Assembly: GCA_947311445.1 (NCBI GenBank) | Contig: CAMZKV010000053.1 | Span: 1 to 37,522, forward strand | Length of the DNA stretch: 37,522 nucleotides | Direction: 5' to 3' | Source of the DNA: an uncultured Chlorobiota bacterium | GTDB taxonomy: Bacteria > Bacteroidota > Bacteroidia > Bacteroidales > JAADGE01 | Shown: piece after piece, positions 9,308 to 18,224 of the stretch | Numbering within the stretch: the first letter of the stretch is position 1 | Layout of the letters: every line of letters begins with the position of its first letter | Notes under the pieces: model-generated | Seen by the model: the letters and a program-made list of their open reading frames with translations, nothing else | Database searches by the model: none | What the model was told of the DNA's origin: nothing | Program-made: the position numbers and the translations under genes

Positions 9308-10582
9308 TTAAAGTTTAGCATAGCTAATATATAATTTCATTCTGTTTGAATGATTTCCTGTAGTAATAATAGCTCTTGAATTTTTATTATTGCCAAATTG
9401 CGTAAATAAATACAATCCATTATTTTCTATATTTCCATCAAGAATATCTCTTATGTATCCTGCAATATCAAATTTGTATGTGCCATTATCTTTATTATAT
9501 CCAACTCCTAAATATCTTCCACCAGATATAAATTCTCGAAGAGAATAGTATTCGTTTTCAGGGCTATAACCTATTAATGTCATGGCATCAATTGCTGGAT
9601 AAGTATTTTCCAAACTTAAATAATCAGGTGCAGTTTTTACAACTAACTCGGCTCTGTAAATTACAATATCTCCAAGTTCTTTTAAATCTGTAATAAAAGG
9701 CATTTTTATTTTTGTTCTTAAACCACCCATTGATTGGATATATGCAACAGAATCTTGTGGAGAGCTTTCGTTTCCTATTTGAGAATAAAAACTTTGAGAA
9801 CTATAATCATGTTCAAAAATATTAAATCTTATGTTCGAGCTCATATTTGCCGATGTTTTATAAATATATTCATTTGCTCCGTTATGAGCATATACTTTTA
9901 TATTAAAATCTGAATTTACTTTAAGTTTTATAATTGCACCGTCATTTCCAATAGATTCTGCTTTTACATATATTCCTTTAAAAAAGTCTTTAAAATTATC
10001 GGCAGAAATAATATTTGATTTTAAACTAGCAATTTTATTTGCAAATTCTTGAGTTAATCTAATTGATATTATTGAGTCAGGTATATTTTTTGAAACGATG
10101 TCTTTTAGTCCTATTATGGTGTCGGAGTTGGAAATAACATAAGGAGAATCATAATTTCCATAATATGTTGTATCTTTAACTAAATCGTTACCTATCATAT
10201 AAACAGTAAGGTGCTGAATGTTTTCTGAGTTTCCGTAATGTTCAAGATTTAAAGTGTCTAGAGGAATACTCAAAATAGCAGAGTCAATAGTGTGTTCATC
10301 TGTAAATAAAGAATGCTCGCTAAGACCAAATTGGCATACAAAACTTGATTTAGATATTCCGAAAATAGGGTCGGTATATACTCCTAGCATTAATGTTGAT
10401 GTATTGTCAGAAGCTAGAGTGTCCATTAATAGTGTATATACTTCAATTGACGATGTGTCTATTATATTATAGTCTAGTTTATCTTCTTCTGGTAAGATAT
10501 TATACCCAATGCCTGTTTTTGTTTCGCATGAAAAAATCAGCACAGAAATGCTGATTAGAACTAAAGATATTATTTTTTTCAT
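9308..10582 (-). CDS. DUF4270 family lipoprotein
   Basis: This 424-residue protein has a lipoprotein signal peptide ending at Cys19 (LIFSC). The early sequence GIGYNILPEEDKL and the following TLLMDTLASDNTSTLMLGVYTDPIFG fit the DUF4270 family, a Bacteroidetes-restricted group of envelope lipoproteins of unknown function. The remainder is beta-rich, including the C-terminal YIRDILDGNIENNGLYLF region. It sits between the starch-synthase-like gene and glmS; from memory this order recurs in Bacteroidetes, which would suggest a link between the three. It lies 77 bases after the upstream gene in the same orientation. The family call is good; the function is unknown. Confidence 0.82.
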   Translation of the reverse strand: MKKIISLVLISISVLIFSCETKTGIGYNILPEEDKLDYNIIDTSSIEVYTLLMDTLASDNTSTLMLGVYTDPIFGISKSSFVCQFGLSEHSLFTDEHTIDSAILSIPLDTLNLEHYGNSENIQHLTVYMIGNDLVKDTTYYGNYDSPYVISNSDTIIGLKDIVSKNIPDSIISIRLTQEFANKIASLKSNIISADNFKDFFKGIYVKAESIGNDGAIIKLKVNSDFNIKVYAHNGANEYIYKTSANMSSNIRFNIFEHDYSSQSFYSQIGNESSPQDSVAYIQSMGGLRTKIKMPFITDLKELGDIVIYRAELVVKTAPDYLSLENTYPAIDAMTLIGYSPENEYYSLREFISGGRYLGVGYNKDNGTYKFDIAGYIRDILDGNIENNGLYLFTQFGNNKNSRAIITTGNHSNRMKLYISYAKL

Positions 10583-10659
10583 TATTTATATTTTGAATTT
10601 ACCATGTTTGGTAAACTTTAATTATTTAACGTAAAAATATTAATTATAGTATTTTAAAA

Positions 10660-11466
10660 TTAGCTAAGAATATCATCATAAAATTTATCGTAAGCATTTA
10701 TATACTCCTCTTGATTTTTATATTCAAGAAAATCTTTTTTGCTAGCTTTAATTTGTTTTAAAACGGTTTTGTTAATTTCTTCATTTCCTTGAATAATCGC
10801 ATCAGAATATTCGATAGCAAGTTTTTGCAAGTTTAAGTAGTTTGCCGGTGCTAGTGTTTTTAGGTCTTGCATTTTAATTCCATCGTATTCCAATTTCTTC
10901 TTAATGCTACTATTTAAGTTTCCTTTAAAACTATCATTGTAAGCAGAATAAACAACTTTGGAATTCTCAAAAAGAGGGTCGTCTTTATATGATTTTTTTA
11001 TAAATAATGGGACAAGTGCAGACATCCATCCATGACAATGAATTATATCGGGAGTCCATCTTAATTTTTTAATTATTTCTATTGCTCCTCTTCCAAAAAA
11101 GATCATTCTTTCATCATTGTCGTCAAATAATTTTCCTTCTTCGTCAAACATCATAGCTTTTCTTTTGAAATATTCTTCGTTATCAATGAAGTACACTTGC
11201 ATTCTTGCCTGTTGAATAGATGTAACTTTTATAATTAAGAAATGGTCTGTATCGTCAATTATTAAGTTCATTCCAGATAAACGAATTACTTCATGCAATT
11301 GGTTTCTTCTTTCGTTAATTATTCCGAAACGAGGCATGAAAACTCTTACTTCTTTTCCTTTTTCCTGAATTGCTTGTGGCAAATATCTTCCAATATATGA
11401 CATTTCTGTTTCAGGTAAGAAAGGCATTATCTCTTGTGAAATATACAGAATTTTTTTCTTTTCCAT
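10660..11466 (-). CDS. Glycogen/starch synthase-like protein, GT5 N-terminal domain only
   Basis: At 268 residues this is about half of a normal glycogen synthase (around 480). The N-terminus KKILYISQEIMPF, the segment LPQAIQEKGKEVRVFMPRFG and the segment PDIIHCHGWMSALVP are typical of the GT5 N-terminal Rossmann domain. The ADP-glucose-binding K-x-G-G-L motif expected after the first strand is replaced by PETEMSYIG, and the C-terminal nucleotide-sugar-binding domain is absent. Catalytic glycogen synthesis is therefore doubtful. Short proteins of this kind occur in Bacteroidetes next to panC. It is the first gene of the operon with DUF4270 and glmS and diverges from panC. Confidence 0.78.
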   Translation of the reverse strand: MEKKKILYISQEIMPFLPETEMSYIGRYLPQAIQEKGKEVRVFMPRFGIINERRNQLHEVIRLSGMNLIIDDTDHFLIIKVTSIQQARMQVYFIDNEEYFKRKAMMFDEEGKLFDDNDERMIFFGRGAIEIIKKLRWTPDIIHCHGWMSALVPLFIKKSYKDDPLFENSKVVYSAYNDSFKGNLNSSIKKKLEYDGIKMQDLKTLAPANYLNLQKLAIEYSDAIIQGNEEINKTVLKQIKASKKDFLEYKNQEEYINAYDKFYDDILS

Positions 11467-11498
11467 ATAACTGTATCCTTGGTTTTAATATAATTTTG

Positions 11499-11529
11499 CA
11501 AATATACATAAAATCCTTGTTTTTATCAA
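11499..11529 (-). promoter_or_regulatory. Bacteroidetes-type promoter for the GT5-like/DUF4270/glmS operon
   Basis: Reading the minus strand, TTG (11529-11527) is followed after 20 bases by TATATTTG (11506-11499), an exact match to the TAnnTTTG minus-7 element of Bacteroidetes sigma-70. Transcription would begin around 11492, giving a leader of about 25 bases before the ATG at 11466. Confidence 0.6.
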
Positions 11530-11599
11530 GTTTATAATTAAAACATCATATTTTTTCTTATTATTGCAAGTTTTATACTTAACCGTATTTATTTATTAT

Positions 11600-12442
11600 A
11601 TGATAGTAGTAAGAAACAAATTAGATCTTAATTTTCATATTGCAAAGTTTAAGAAAAATAATAAACGAATTGGGTTTATTCCTACTATGGGAGCTTTGCA
11701 TGATGGTCATATTTCTCTTGTTAAGTGTTCAAAACAGAAAGAAGATATTGTTGTTTGCAGTATTTTTGTTAATCCAACACAGTTTAATAATACTGAAGAC
11801 CTAACAAAGTATCCAAGAGAAGAAAAAGAAGATATTGAAAAATTAAAAAAAGCTGAGTGTAATATAGTTTTTATCCCGTCTGTTTCTGAGATGTATCCTG
11901 AGGAAGATAAAAGAGTATTTGATTTTGATGGTATTGATAAAGTAATGGAAGGGAAATTTAGAAAAGGTCATTTTAATGGTGTAGCTCAAATAGTTTCAAA
12001 GCTTTTTTTGTTTGTTAAACCAGATACTGCTTATTTTGGAAGAAAAGATTTTCAACAAGTTGCAATTTTAAAACATCTTAATAAAAATTATTTAAAACAT
12101 TTAAATATTGAAATTGTTGCTTGCGATATTTTGCGAGAAGATGATGGATTAGCTATGAGTTCTAGAAATAAATTATTAACTCCTGAGCATAGAAAGGCAG
12201 CTCCACTTATTCAAAAAGTTTTAAAAAAGTACAAGACTAGTTATGAGGATTTTACTGTGAAAGAATTAATGAAATTAATTGAGGGTGAGATAAATAAAAA
12301 TAAGTTTTTAAACGTTGAGTATATAGATATTGTTAATAATAATAATCTTAAAACAGTAAGTGAAATTGTTGAAGGAGAGACAACAGCTTGTATTGCTGTA
12401 TTTGCAGGTAATGTTAGATTAATTGATAATATTTCTTTTTAA
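11600..12442 (+). CDS. panC: Pantothenate synthetase (pantoate--beta-alanine ligase)
   Basis: This enzyme condenses pantoate and beta-alanine with ATP to make pantothenate, the coenzyme A precursor. The frame opens at a TTG at 11564, but the ATG at 11600 gives 280 residues, close to the usual 280-285, and removes a non-homologous N-terminal stretch. From that start, PTMGALHDGHISL (28-40) contains the HIGH-like ATP site. FVNPTQFNN, the pantoate-binding GRKDFQQVAILK and the KMSKS-like MSSRN follow. panB and panD are not in the window. The HD-domain gene follows nine bases later, so the two are likely cotranscribed. Confidence 0.95.
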   Translation: MIVVRNKLDLNFHIAKFKKNNKRIGFIPTMGALHDGHISLVKCSKQKEDIVVCSIFVNPTQFNNTEDLTKYPREEKEDIEKLKKAECNIVFIPSVSEMYPEEDKRVFDFDGIDKVMEGKFRKGHFNGVAQIVSKLFLFVKPDTAYFGRKDFQQVAILKHLNKNYLKHLNIEIVACDILREDDGLAMSSRNKLLTPEHRKAAPLIQKVLKKYKTSYEDFTVKELMKLIEGEINKNKFLNVEYIDIVNNNNLKTVSEIVEGETTACIAVFAGNVRLIDNISF

Positions 12443-12451
12443 AATTTTCAT

Positions 12452-13693
12452 ATGACAAATAAACTCAAAATTATTAATGACCCTGTTTACGGTTTTATTA
12501 ATATTCCTTCCTCTATTCATTTTGATATTATACAGCACCCTTATTTTCAGAGATTAAGAAGGTTAAAGCAATTAGGCTTGTCGTATTATGTTTATCCGGG
12601 AGCTACTCATACTAGGTTTGAGCATGCAATTGGTGTTATGCATCTGCTTGGAATAGCTTGTATAGAATTAATACGAAAAGGTCAGGAAATAAGCCCGGAA
12701 GAAAAAGAAGCAGTTTTAATTGCCGGTTTGATGCACGATATTGGACACGGGCCATTCTCTCATACTCTTGAAAGAGCATTTATAAAAGATTTAAGCCATG
12801 AAGATTTGACTTTACTTTATATGAAGGAAATGAATAATCAAATGAACGGTAAACTTTCACTAGGTATTGAAATTTTTCAAAATAATTACAAAAAGAAATT
12901 TCTATATAAACTAATTGCAAGCCAGTTAGATATGGATAGACTTGATTACTTAAAGAGAGATAGCTTTTATTCCGGTGTAACCGAAGGGGGAATAGGAACA
13001 GAAAGAATAATAAAAATGCTTAGAGTTTATAATGATGAGCTCGCAGTAGAAGAAAAGGGTATTTACTCGGTTGAGCAATTTATTGTTGCAAGAAGAATAA
13101 TGTATTGGCAAGTTTATTTACACAAAACTGTTATTGCCGCAGAGGAGATGTTAAAAAGAGCAATTTTAAGAGCAAAACAAGAATCTAATAAAAATGGTGT
13201 CTTTGCAACTCCTGCACTAGGCTATTTTTTAGATAATGCATACAATAAGAACTACTCATTTAATGCATCTGATAATTTAAAAACAACAATGGAAACCTTT
13301 TCTTTATTAGACGATTCAGATATTATTGTTTCTCTAAAAGAATGGACAAGTCATTCAGATACAGTACTATCTGAATTAAGCAAAAGAATTTTGAATAGAG
13401 ATTTATTTAAAATTGAAATAGGGACAAATAAATTTGAAGAAAATAAAATTAACAAATTAAAAGAAAAGGCTCAGGAAAAATATAACTTAAAACAAGAAGA
13501 TGTCAATTTTTTTGTGTTTACAGATATAATAAAAAATAAAGCATATAGCACAGAAAATGATTCAAGAATTAATATAATATTGAACTCCGGCAAGATTTCT
13601 GATATTGCAAAAGCATCTGACTTGTCTAATATTGAGGCATTATCTAAAACAGTAGAAAAATATTATTTATGTTACCCAAAAGAATTAGAATAA
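12452..13693 (+). CDS. HD-domain phosphohydrolase, dNTPase/YwfO-like
   Basis: This 413-residue protein has a SAMHD1/YwfO-like HD domain. The sequence begins KIINDPVYGFINIPSSIHFDIIQHPYFQRLRRLKQLG, typical of this subfamily. Metal ligands appear at H58 (RFEHAIG), H95-D96 (LMHDIGHGPFSH) and an aspartate in QLDMDRLDYLKRD (about 160-165). Relatives hydrolyse dNTPs or other nucleotides; the substrate here is not determined. It lies nine bases after panC and upstream of lpxD. From memory, an HD phosphohydrolase in front of lpxD is a common Bacteroidetes arrangement. Confidence 0.87.
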   Translation: MTNKLKIINDPVYGFINIPSSIHFDIIQHPYFQRLRRLKQLGLSYYVYPGATHTRFEHAIGVMHLLGIACIELIRKGQEISPEEKEAVLIAGLMHDIGHGPFSHTLERAFIKDLSHEDLTLLYMKEMNNQMNGKLSLGIEIFQNNYKKKFLYKLIASQLDMDRLDYLKRDSFYSGVTEGGIGTERIIKMLRVYNDELAVEEKGIYSVEQFIVARRIMYWQVYLHKTVIAAEEMLKRAILRAKQESNKNGVFATPALGYFLDNAYNKNYSFNASDNLKTTMETFSLLDDSDIIVSLKEWTSHSDTVLSELSKRILNRDLFKIEIGTNKFEENKINKLKEKAQEKYNLKQEDVNFFVFTDIIKNKAYSTENDSRINIILNSGKISDIAKASDLSNIEALSKTVEKYYLCYPKELE

Positions 13694-13708
13694 ATTTTAT
13701 TAATAAAC

Positions 13709-13741
13709 TTGTTAAAATTTGTTAATTTTTTATTAATTTTG
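13709..13741 (+). promoter_or_regulatory. Possible promoter for lpxD
   Basis: TTG at 13709-13711 is followed after 22 bases by TAATTTTG at 13734-13741, which fits TAnnTTTG. The predicted start of transcription falls only a few bases before the ATG at 13756, so the leader would be very short. It could give the lpx genes expression independent of panC. Confidence 0.4.
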
Positions 13742-13755
13742 TAGAAAAAACAGGA

Positions 13756-14784
13756 ATGAAGTTTTCAGCAAAGCAAATTGCCGATTTATTAGAAGGGAAA
13801 GTTGAAGGTAATTCTGATGTAAAAGTCAATAATATTTCAAAAATTGAAGAAGGAAAAGAAGGAACACTTTCATTTCTTGCCAACCCTAGATATACACAAT
13901 ATATTTATACTACAGAAGCCTCTGTAGTACTTGTAAACAAAGATTTTAAGCCAGAGAAAGAAGTAAAAACAACAATGATTAGAGTTGCTGATGCATATCA
14001 GGCATTTGCTTCATTATTAGAAGTTTATCAGCAATATAAAAATAATAAAACAGGGATATCAGAGAGAGCAAATGTTGAAACTTCTTCAAAAATTGGAGAA
14101 GATGTTTATATTGGAGCAGGAACTTATATTGGAGAGAATACTATAATAGGAAATAATACTAAAATATATCCAAATTCGTTTGTTGGAGATAATGTTGTTA
14201 TTGGAGAAAATACAATAATTTTTTCAGGAACAAATATATACTCAGAATCTATAATTGGAAGTAATTGTACTTTCCATTCTGGGGTAGTTATTGGGAGTGA
14301 CGGGTTCGGTTTTGCACCACAAGAAGGAACGGAGTTTAAGAAGGTGCCTCAAATAGGGAATGTTATAATTGAAGATAATGTTGAAATAGGTGCAAATACA
14401 ACTATTGACAGAGCAACAATAGGATCAACAATTTTACGAAAAGGAGTTAAATTAGATAATCTAATACAAGTTGCACATAATGTTGAAATAGGAGAGAATA
14501 CCGTAATAGCTGCACAGTCTGGGATGGCAGGTTCTGCAAAAATAGGTAAAAATTGTATGATAGGTGGACAAGTTGCAATTGCCGGACATATAACAGTTGC
14601 GGATAATGTAAAAGCAGGAGCAAAAACAGGAATAGCTCAAAGTGTTAAAAATGAAGGTGCAATTTTGCAAGGAGTTCCCGCAATGGAACTTAGAAGTTTT
14701 TATCGCTCAGCAGCAGTTTTTAAAATATTGCCTGATATTAAACGAAAAATTGATAAATTAATAAAAGAAGAAGAAAATAACTAA
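13756..14784 (+). CDS. lpxD: UDP-3-O-(3-hydroxyacyl)glucosamine N-acyltransferase LpxD
   Basis: This 342-residue protein has the normal LpxD length. It adds the second 3-hydroxyacyl chain to the lipid A precursor in the cytoplasm. The N-terminal uridine-binding domain (about 1-100) contains [17 protein letters not shown] left-handed beta-helix of hexapeptide repeats follows (about 105-300). The catalytic His is in the motif [20 protein letters not shown] (His241), followed by GMAGSAKIG, and the protein ends in a helical tail. It heads the conserved Bacteroidetes order lpxD, lpxC-fabZ, lpxA. Confidence 0.96.
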   Translation: MKFSAKQIADLLEGKVEGNSDVKVNNISKIEEGKEGTLSFLANPRYTQYIYTTEASVVLVNKDFKPEKEVKTTMIRVADAYQAFASLLEVYQQYKNNKTGISERANVETSSKIGEDVYIGAGTYIGENTIIGNNTKIYPNSFVGDNVVIGENTIIFSGTNIYSESIIGSNCTFHSGVVIGSDGFGFAPQEGTEFKKVPQIGNVIIEDNVEIGANTTIDRATIGSTILRKGVKLDNLIQVAHNVEIGENTVIAAQSGMAGSAKIGKNCMIGGQVAIAGHITVADNVKAGAKTGIAQSVKNEGAILQGVPAMELRSFYRSAAVFKILPDIKRKIDKLIKEEENN

Positions 14785-14838
14785 GGTTTATACATAATTA
14801 TTGATGTTTGCATTAAGTTAAAAAAACCACTTAAAAAA

Positions 14839-16233
14839 ATGGCAGAAAAACAAAGAACAATCCAAAAAGAAGTTAGCCTAAAAGGAAGAGGATTACATAC
14901 AGGACAAGAAGTAAATATTACCTTTAAACCTGCCAAAGAAAATACAGGTTATGTTTTTAGAAGAGTTGATTTGGAAGGAAGCCCTGAAATACAAGCATTA
15001 GTAGATAATGTTGTGGAAACTTCAAGAAGTACTGTTTTGCAACAAAATGGAATCTCAGTTGGAACAGTTGAACACCTTCTTTCTGCCGTATATGGAATAG
15101 GAATTGATAATGTAATTATTGAAATTGATGCACAAGAAATGCCAATTCTTGATGGAAGTTCCCAACTATATGTTATGGTTTTAACAGAAGCAGGAATAAC
15201 AGAACAAGTAGCAGATAGAGAATATTTTTATATTGATGAAGCTATAACATTAATTGACGATGTTAAAGATAGTACAATTTTAGCCTATCCAGCAGAAGAA
15301 TTAAGTCTAAATGTAATGATTGACTATAATTCTACTGTTCTTGGAAATCAATATGCAAGTTTGGAGTCTTTATCTGACTATAGAACAGAAATTGCACCCT
15401 GCAAAACATTTGTATTTTTTAAAGAGCTTGAATTGTTACTGAAAAATAACTTAATAAAAGGTGGGGATTTAAGTAATGCTCTTGTAATTGCAGATAAAAA
15501 TTTTAGTCAAAAAGAGCTAGATAGAGTTGCAGATTTATTTCATAAAGAGCATAAAACATTCACAGGAAAAGGTGTTCTAAATGAAAAAGACATGACTTTT
15601 TCAAATGAGCCTGCTCGTCATAAACTTCTTGACCTACTTGGAGATATGGCATTGATTGGAATGCCAGTTAAAGGAAAAATATTCGCATCAAAACCAGGAC
15701 ATTTCACTAATATTTTATTTGCAAAAAAAATAAGAGAACAGATAAAAAAGAATAAGCGAAAAAATAAAGTGCCCATTTATAACCCCAATTTACAACCAGT
15801 TTATGATATAAATGAAATTCAGAAAATACTACCACATCGTTCTCCTTTTTTATTAGTTGATAAAGTTATTGAACTTACAAATGAATACGTAGTAGGAGTG
15901 AAAAATGTTACAATGAATGAACCTTTCTTTTCAGGTCATTTTCCAAAAGAACCAATTATGCCGGGAGTTTTAATTGTTGAGGCTATGGCACAAACAGGAG
16001 GAATTTTGGTGTTAAATTCGGTAGATGATCCAGAAAATTATTTAACATATTTTCTTAAAATTGAAAATGTAAAATTTAAACAGAAAGTTGTTCCCGGAGA
16101 TACTTTAATTTTTAAACTAGAATTAAGTTCTCCTATTAGAAGAGGAATAGCAAATATGAAAGCACAAGCATTTGTTGGAGAAAATTTAGTAACAGAAGGA
16201 GACTTAATGGCTCAAATTTCAAAAGTAAAATAG
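14839..16233 (+). CDS. lpxC: Bifunctional LpxC deacetylase / FabZ dehydratase fusion
   Basis: This 464-residue protein joins two enzymes. Residues about 1-305 are LpxC, the zinc deacetylase for the committed step of lipid A synthesis. Zinc ligands are His79 (VEHLLSAVYG), His261 and Asp265 (EPARHKLLDLLGD), and the catalytic His288 is in KPGHFTN. Residues about 320-464 are FabZ, the 3-hydroxyacyl-ACP dehydratase, with LPHRSPFLLVDKV, the catalytic His367 in SGHFPKEPIMPG and Glu381 in VEAMAQTGG. A lysine-rich linker near 300-312 joins them. The fusion is characteristic of Bacteroidetes and couples the branch-point between lipid A and fatty acids. Both active sites look intact. Confidence 0.97.
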   Translation: MAEKQRTIQKEVSLKGRGLHTGQEVNITFKPAKENTGYVFRRVDLEGSPEIQALVDNVVETSRSTVLQQNGISVGTVEHLLSAVYGIGIDNVIIEIDAQEMPILDGSSQLYVMVLTEAGITEQVADREYFYIDEAITLIDDVKDSTILAYPAEELSLNVMIDYNSTVLGNQYASLESLSDYRTEIAPCKTFVFFKELELLLKNNLIKGGDLSNALVIADKNFSQKELDRVADLFHKEHKTFTGKGVLNEKDMTFSNEPARHKLLDLLGDMALIGMPVKGKIFASKPGHFTNILFAKKIREQIKKNKRKNKVPIYNPNLQPVYDINEIQKILPHRSPFLLVDKVIELTNEYVVGVKNVTMNEPFFSGHFPKEPIMPGVLIVEAMAQTGGILVLNSVDDPENYLTYFLKIENVKFKQKVVPGDTLIFKLELSSPIRRGIANMKAQAFVGENLVTEGDLMAQISKVK

Positions 16234-16268
16234 TAGTTTTATTAAAAATAGTAAAAAAAATAATTGAG

Positions 16269-16299
16269 TTGTTTTTTGTATTATTAAATAATATTTTTG
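16269..16299 (+). promoter_or_regulatory. Bacteroidetes-type promoter for lpxA
   Basis: TTG (16269-16271), a 20-base spacer and TATTTTTG (16292-16299) match the Bacteroidetes consensus. The predicted transcript starts about 20 bases before the lpxA ATG at 16329. lpxA lies 95 bases after lpxC-fabZ, far enough for its own promoter. Confidence 0.55.
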
Positions 16300-16328
16300 C
16301 AGCTAATTAGTTATATAATTATAGAAAA

Positions 16329-17105
16329 ATGAAAAGCCCATTAGCAAATATACATCCCAAAGCAAAAATTGCAGAAAGTGCAATAATAGATCCTTTTGTT
16401 AGTATTTATGAAGATGTGCTTATTGGAGAAAGAACACATATTCAAGCAAATGTTGTTATTATGAATGGAGCACGTATTGGAAACGATGTAAAGATTTTTC
16501 CGGGTGCTGTTATATCTGCTGACCCTCAAGATTTAAAATATAAGGGAGAAAAAACAACTGTTGAAATTGGCGATGGAACAATTATAAGAGAATTTGCAAC
16601 AGTAAACAAAGGAACTGTTGCAAAAATGAGAACCATTGTTGGCAATAAATGTCTTATTATGGCTTATTCTCATGTTGCACATGATTGTATTTTAGGAAAC
16701 AATGTAATTTTAGCAAATGCTGTGCAATTGGCAGGCGAAGTTGAAGTTGATGATTTTGCTATTATAGGAGGAGGAACTTTAGTGCATCAATTTACTAAAA
16801 TAGGAGAACATGTTATGGCACAAGGCGGTTTGTTGCTCGCAAAAGATGTGCCTCCTTTTGTTAAAGCTGCTCGTGAACCTGTGTCTTATGCAGGACTTAA
16901 TTCAATTGGATTAAGGCGTAGAGGGTTTTCAAATGAAAAAATTAACTATATTCAAGATATATACAGAATAATTTTTAATAGTGGGCTTAATTATAAAGAT
17001 GCAATAAAAAAAGTTGAAATTGATATTGAAGAGTCAGTTGAAAAAACTCTTATTTTGAATTTTGTGAAGAAATCAAAAAGAGGTTTAATTACAAGTTATA
17101 CGTAG
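16329..17105 (+). CDS. lpxA: UDP-N-acetylglucosamine acyltransferase LpxA
   Basis: This 258-residue protein is of normal length. It transfers a 3-hydroxyacyl chain from ACP to UDP-GlcNAc, the first step of lipid A synthesis. A left-handed beta-helix starts at residue 5. The catalytic His118 lies in AYSHVAHDCILGNNVILAN, followed by GGGTLVHQFTKIGEHVMAQGG and REPVSYAGLNSIGLRRRGFS, and the helical C-terminal domain is complete. It closes the lpxD, lpxC-fabZ, lpxA run and converges on the AI-2E-type permease gene with 12 bases between the stop codons. Confidence 0.96.
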   Translation: MKSPLANIHPKAKIAESAIIDPFVSIYEDVLIGERTHIQANVVIMNGARIGNDVKIFPGAVISADPQDLKYKGEKTTVEIGDGTIIREFATVNKGTVAKMRTIVGNKCLIMAYSHVAHDCILGNNVILANAVQLAGEVEVDDFAIIGGGTLVHQFTKIGEHVMAQGGLLLAKDVPPFVKAAREPVSYAGLNSIGLRRRGFSNEKINYIQDIYRIIFNSGLNYKDAIKKVEIDIEESVEKTLILNFVKKSKRGLITSYT

Positions 17106-17117
17106 TATTTTCTTAAT

Positions 17118-18224
17118 CTAAACTAAATTTTCGTAATCTTCTCCTCTATTCATCCCCTCTAACTTAGTCTTGTATTTTTTGCCGTATTGATCCCAAATAG
17201 CAATAAAAAGTGCAGTAAGTAATGGACCTGCAAGAAAACCTATTACTCCCATCCATAAAAGTCCTCCTAAACTTGCAATAAGAGCCATTGCCGTGTGCAT
17301 ACCACTTTTTCCTGCATCTAATTTTGGGCGAATAATATTTTGGTTTATAAGAACAACTCCTGTTCCTGCTCCCAACAAAATAAAAGCAGTTGTATTATCT
17401 CCAATTAAAAAATGAATTAATACGGTTGGTATTAATATGCTATTAGTACCAAGCAATGGAATAATCGATAATCCTGCCATAATTATTCCCCAAAACACAG
17501 GCGAAGGAATTCCGAGAAGTGCAAACAATATTCCTCCATATGTTCCTTCAATAATTCCTAACATGAAAGAATTTATTACTATTCCATCAGTAACTCTTTC
17601 AATATTATACATTAATTCAATTTCGTCTTCATCTTTCAAGGGTATTAGAAATTGAAGCCTTTCAATAAGAGCATCTCCATCAGCGAACATATAATACATG
17701 AGAAAAAGCATAATAAAAACATGAATTAAAGTGTAAGATAAACCTGTAAAAGTTTTTTCTATTATGGTAACAGTCCAATCTGTTGCTGTTGAAACAAAAC
17801 TGTCAATTCTTTTTTCAAAATCTGAAAGATGTAAATCTTGAACATAATCTTTCAAAACAGGAATGTCTGAAAAACGAGTTTTAATTTTTTCTTCTGTAAG
17901 TTGTTCTTTTATTGCCGGCCATTGTTTTTTTATTTTTGTGTAGTTTTCACCAGCTTCATTTGCAACAATTAAAGCTATGAACATCAATGGAATAACTATT
18001 ACAAAAACAACAAGTAAGCTGGTAATTCCTGCTGCTTTTTTTTTATTTCCTTTGAATTTTCTAACAAGCCAACGATAAGGTCTTTTAAATAGAATAACAA
18101 GAATAAGAGCTAAAAAGGCATCTCCTATAAAAGGCTTTAATATATTGAAAAAGGCAATTGAAAGCGATATTAATATTAAAAAAAAGAAAATTTCTTGAAG
18201 TGAGATTTTTATTTTATTTCCCAT
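17118..18224 (-). CDS. AI-2E family (PerM-like) transporter
   Basis: This 368-residue inner-membrane protein has the family's layout: two N-terminal membrane segments (about 9-46), a third at about 68-90, a soluble region about 90-150, then several more segments to about 340. Typical family stretches are TVTIIEKTFTGL, FALLGIPSPVFWGIIMAGLSIIPLLG and LGGLLWMGVIGFLAGPLLTALFIAIWDQY. Members are putative exporters or sodium/proton-coupled transporters; the name AI-2E comes from one member and the substrate here cannot be told. Its ATG overlaps the preceding stop codon by one base, so it is translationally coupled to the secreted protein upstream. Confidence 0.87.
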   Translation of the reverse strand: MGNKIKISLQEIFFFLILISLSIAFFNILKPFIGDAFLALILVILFKRPYRWLVRKFKGNKKKAAGITSLLVVFVIVIPLMFIALIVANEAGENYTKIKKQWPAIKEQLTEEKIKTRFSDIPVLKDYVQDLHLSDFEKRIDSFVSTATDWTVTIIEKTFTGLSYTLIHVFIMLFLMYYMFADGDALIERLQFLIPLKDEDEIELMYNIERVTDGIVINSFMLGIIEGTYGGILFALLGIPSPVFWGIIMAGLSIIPLLGTNSILIPTVLIHFLIGDNTTAFILLGAGTGVVLINQNIIRPKLDAGKSGMHTAMALIASLGGLLWMGVIGFLAGPLLTALFIAIWDQYGKKYKTKLEGMNRGEDYENLV

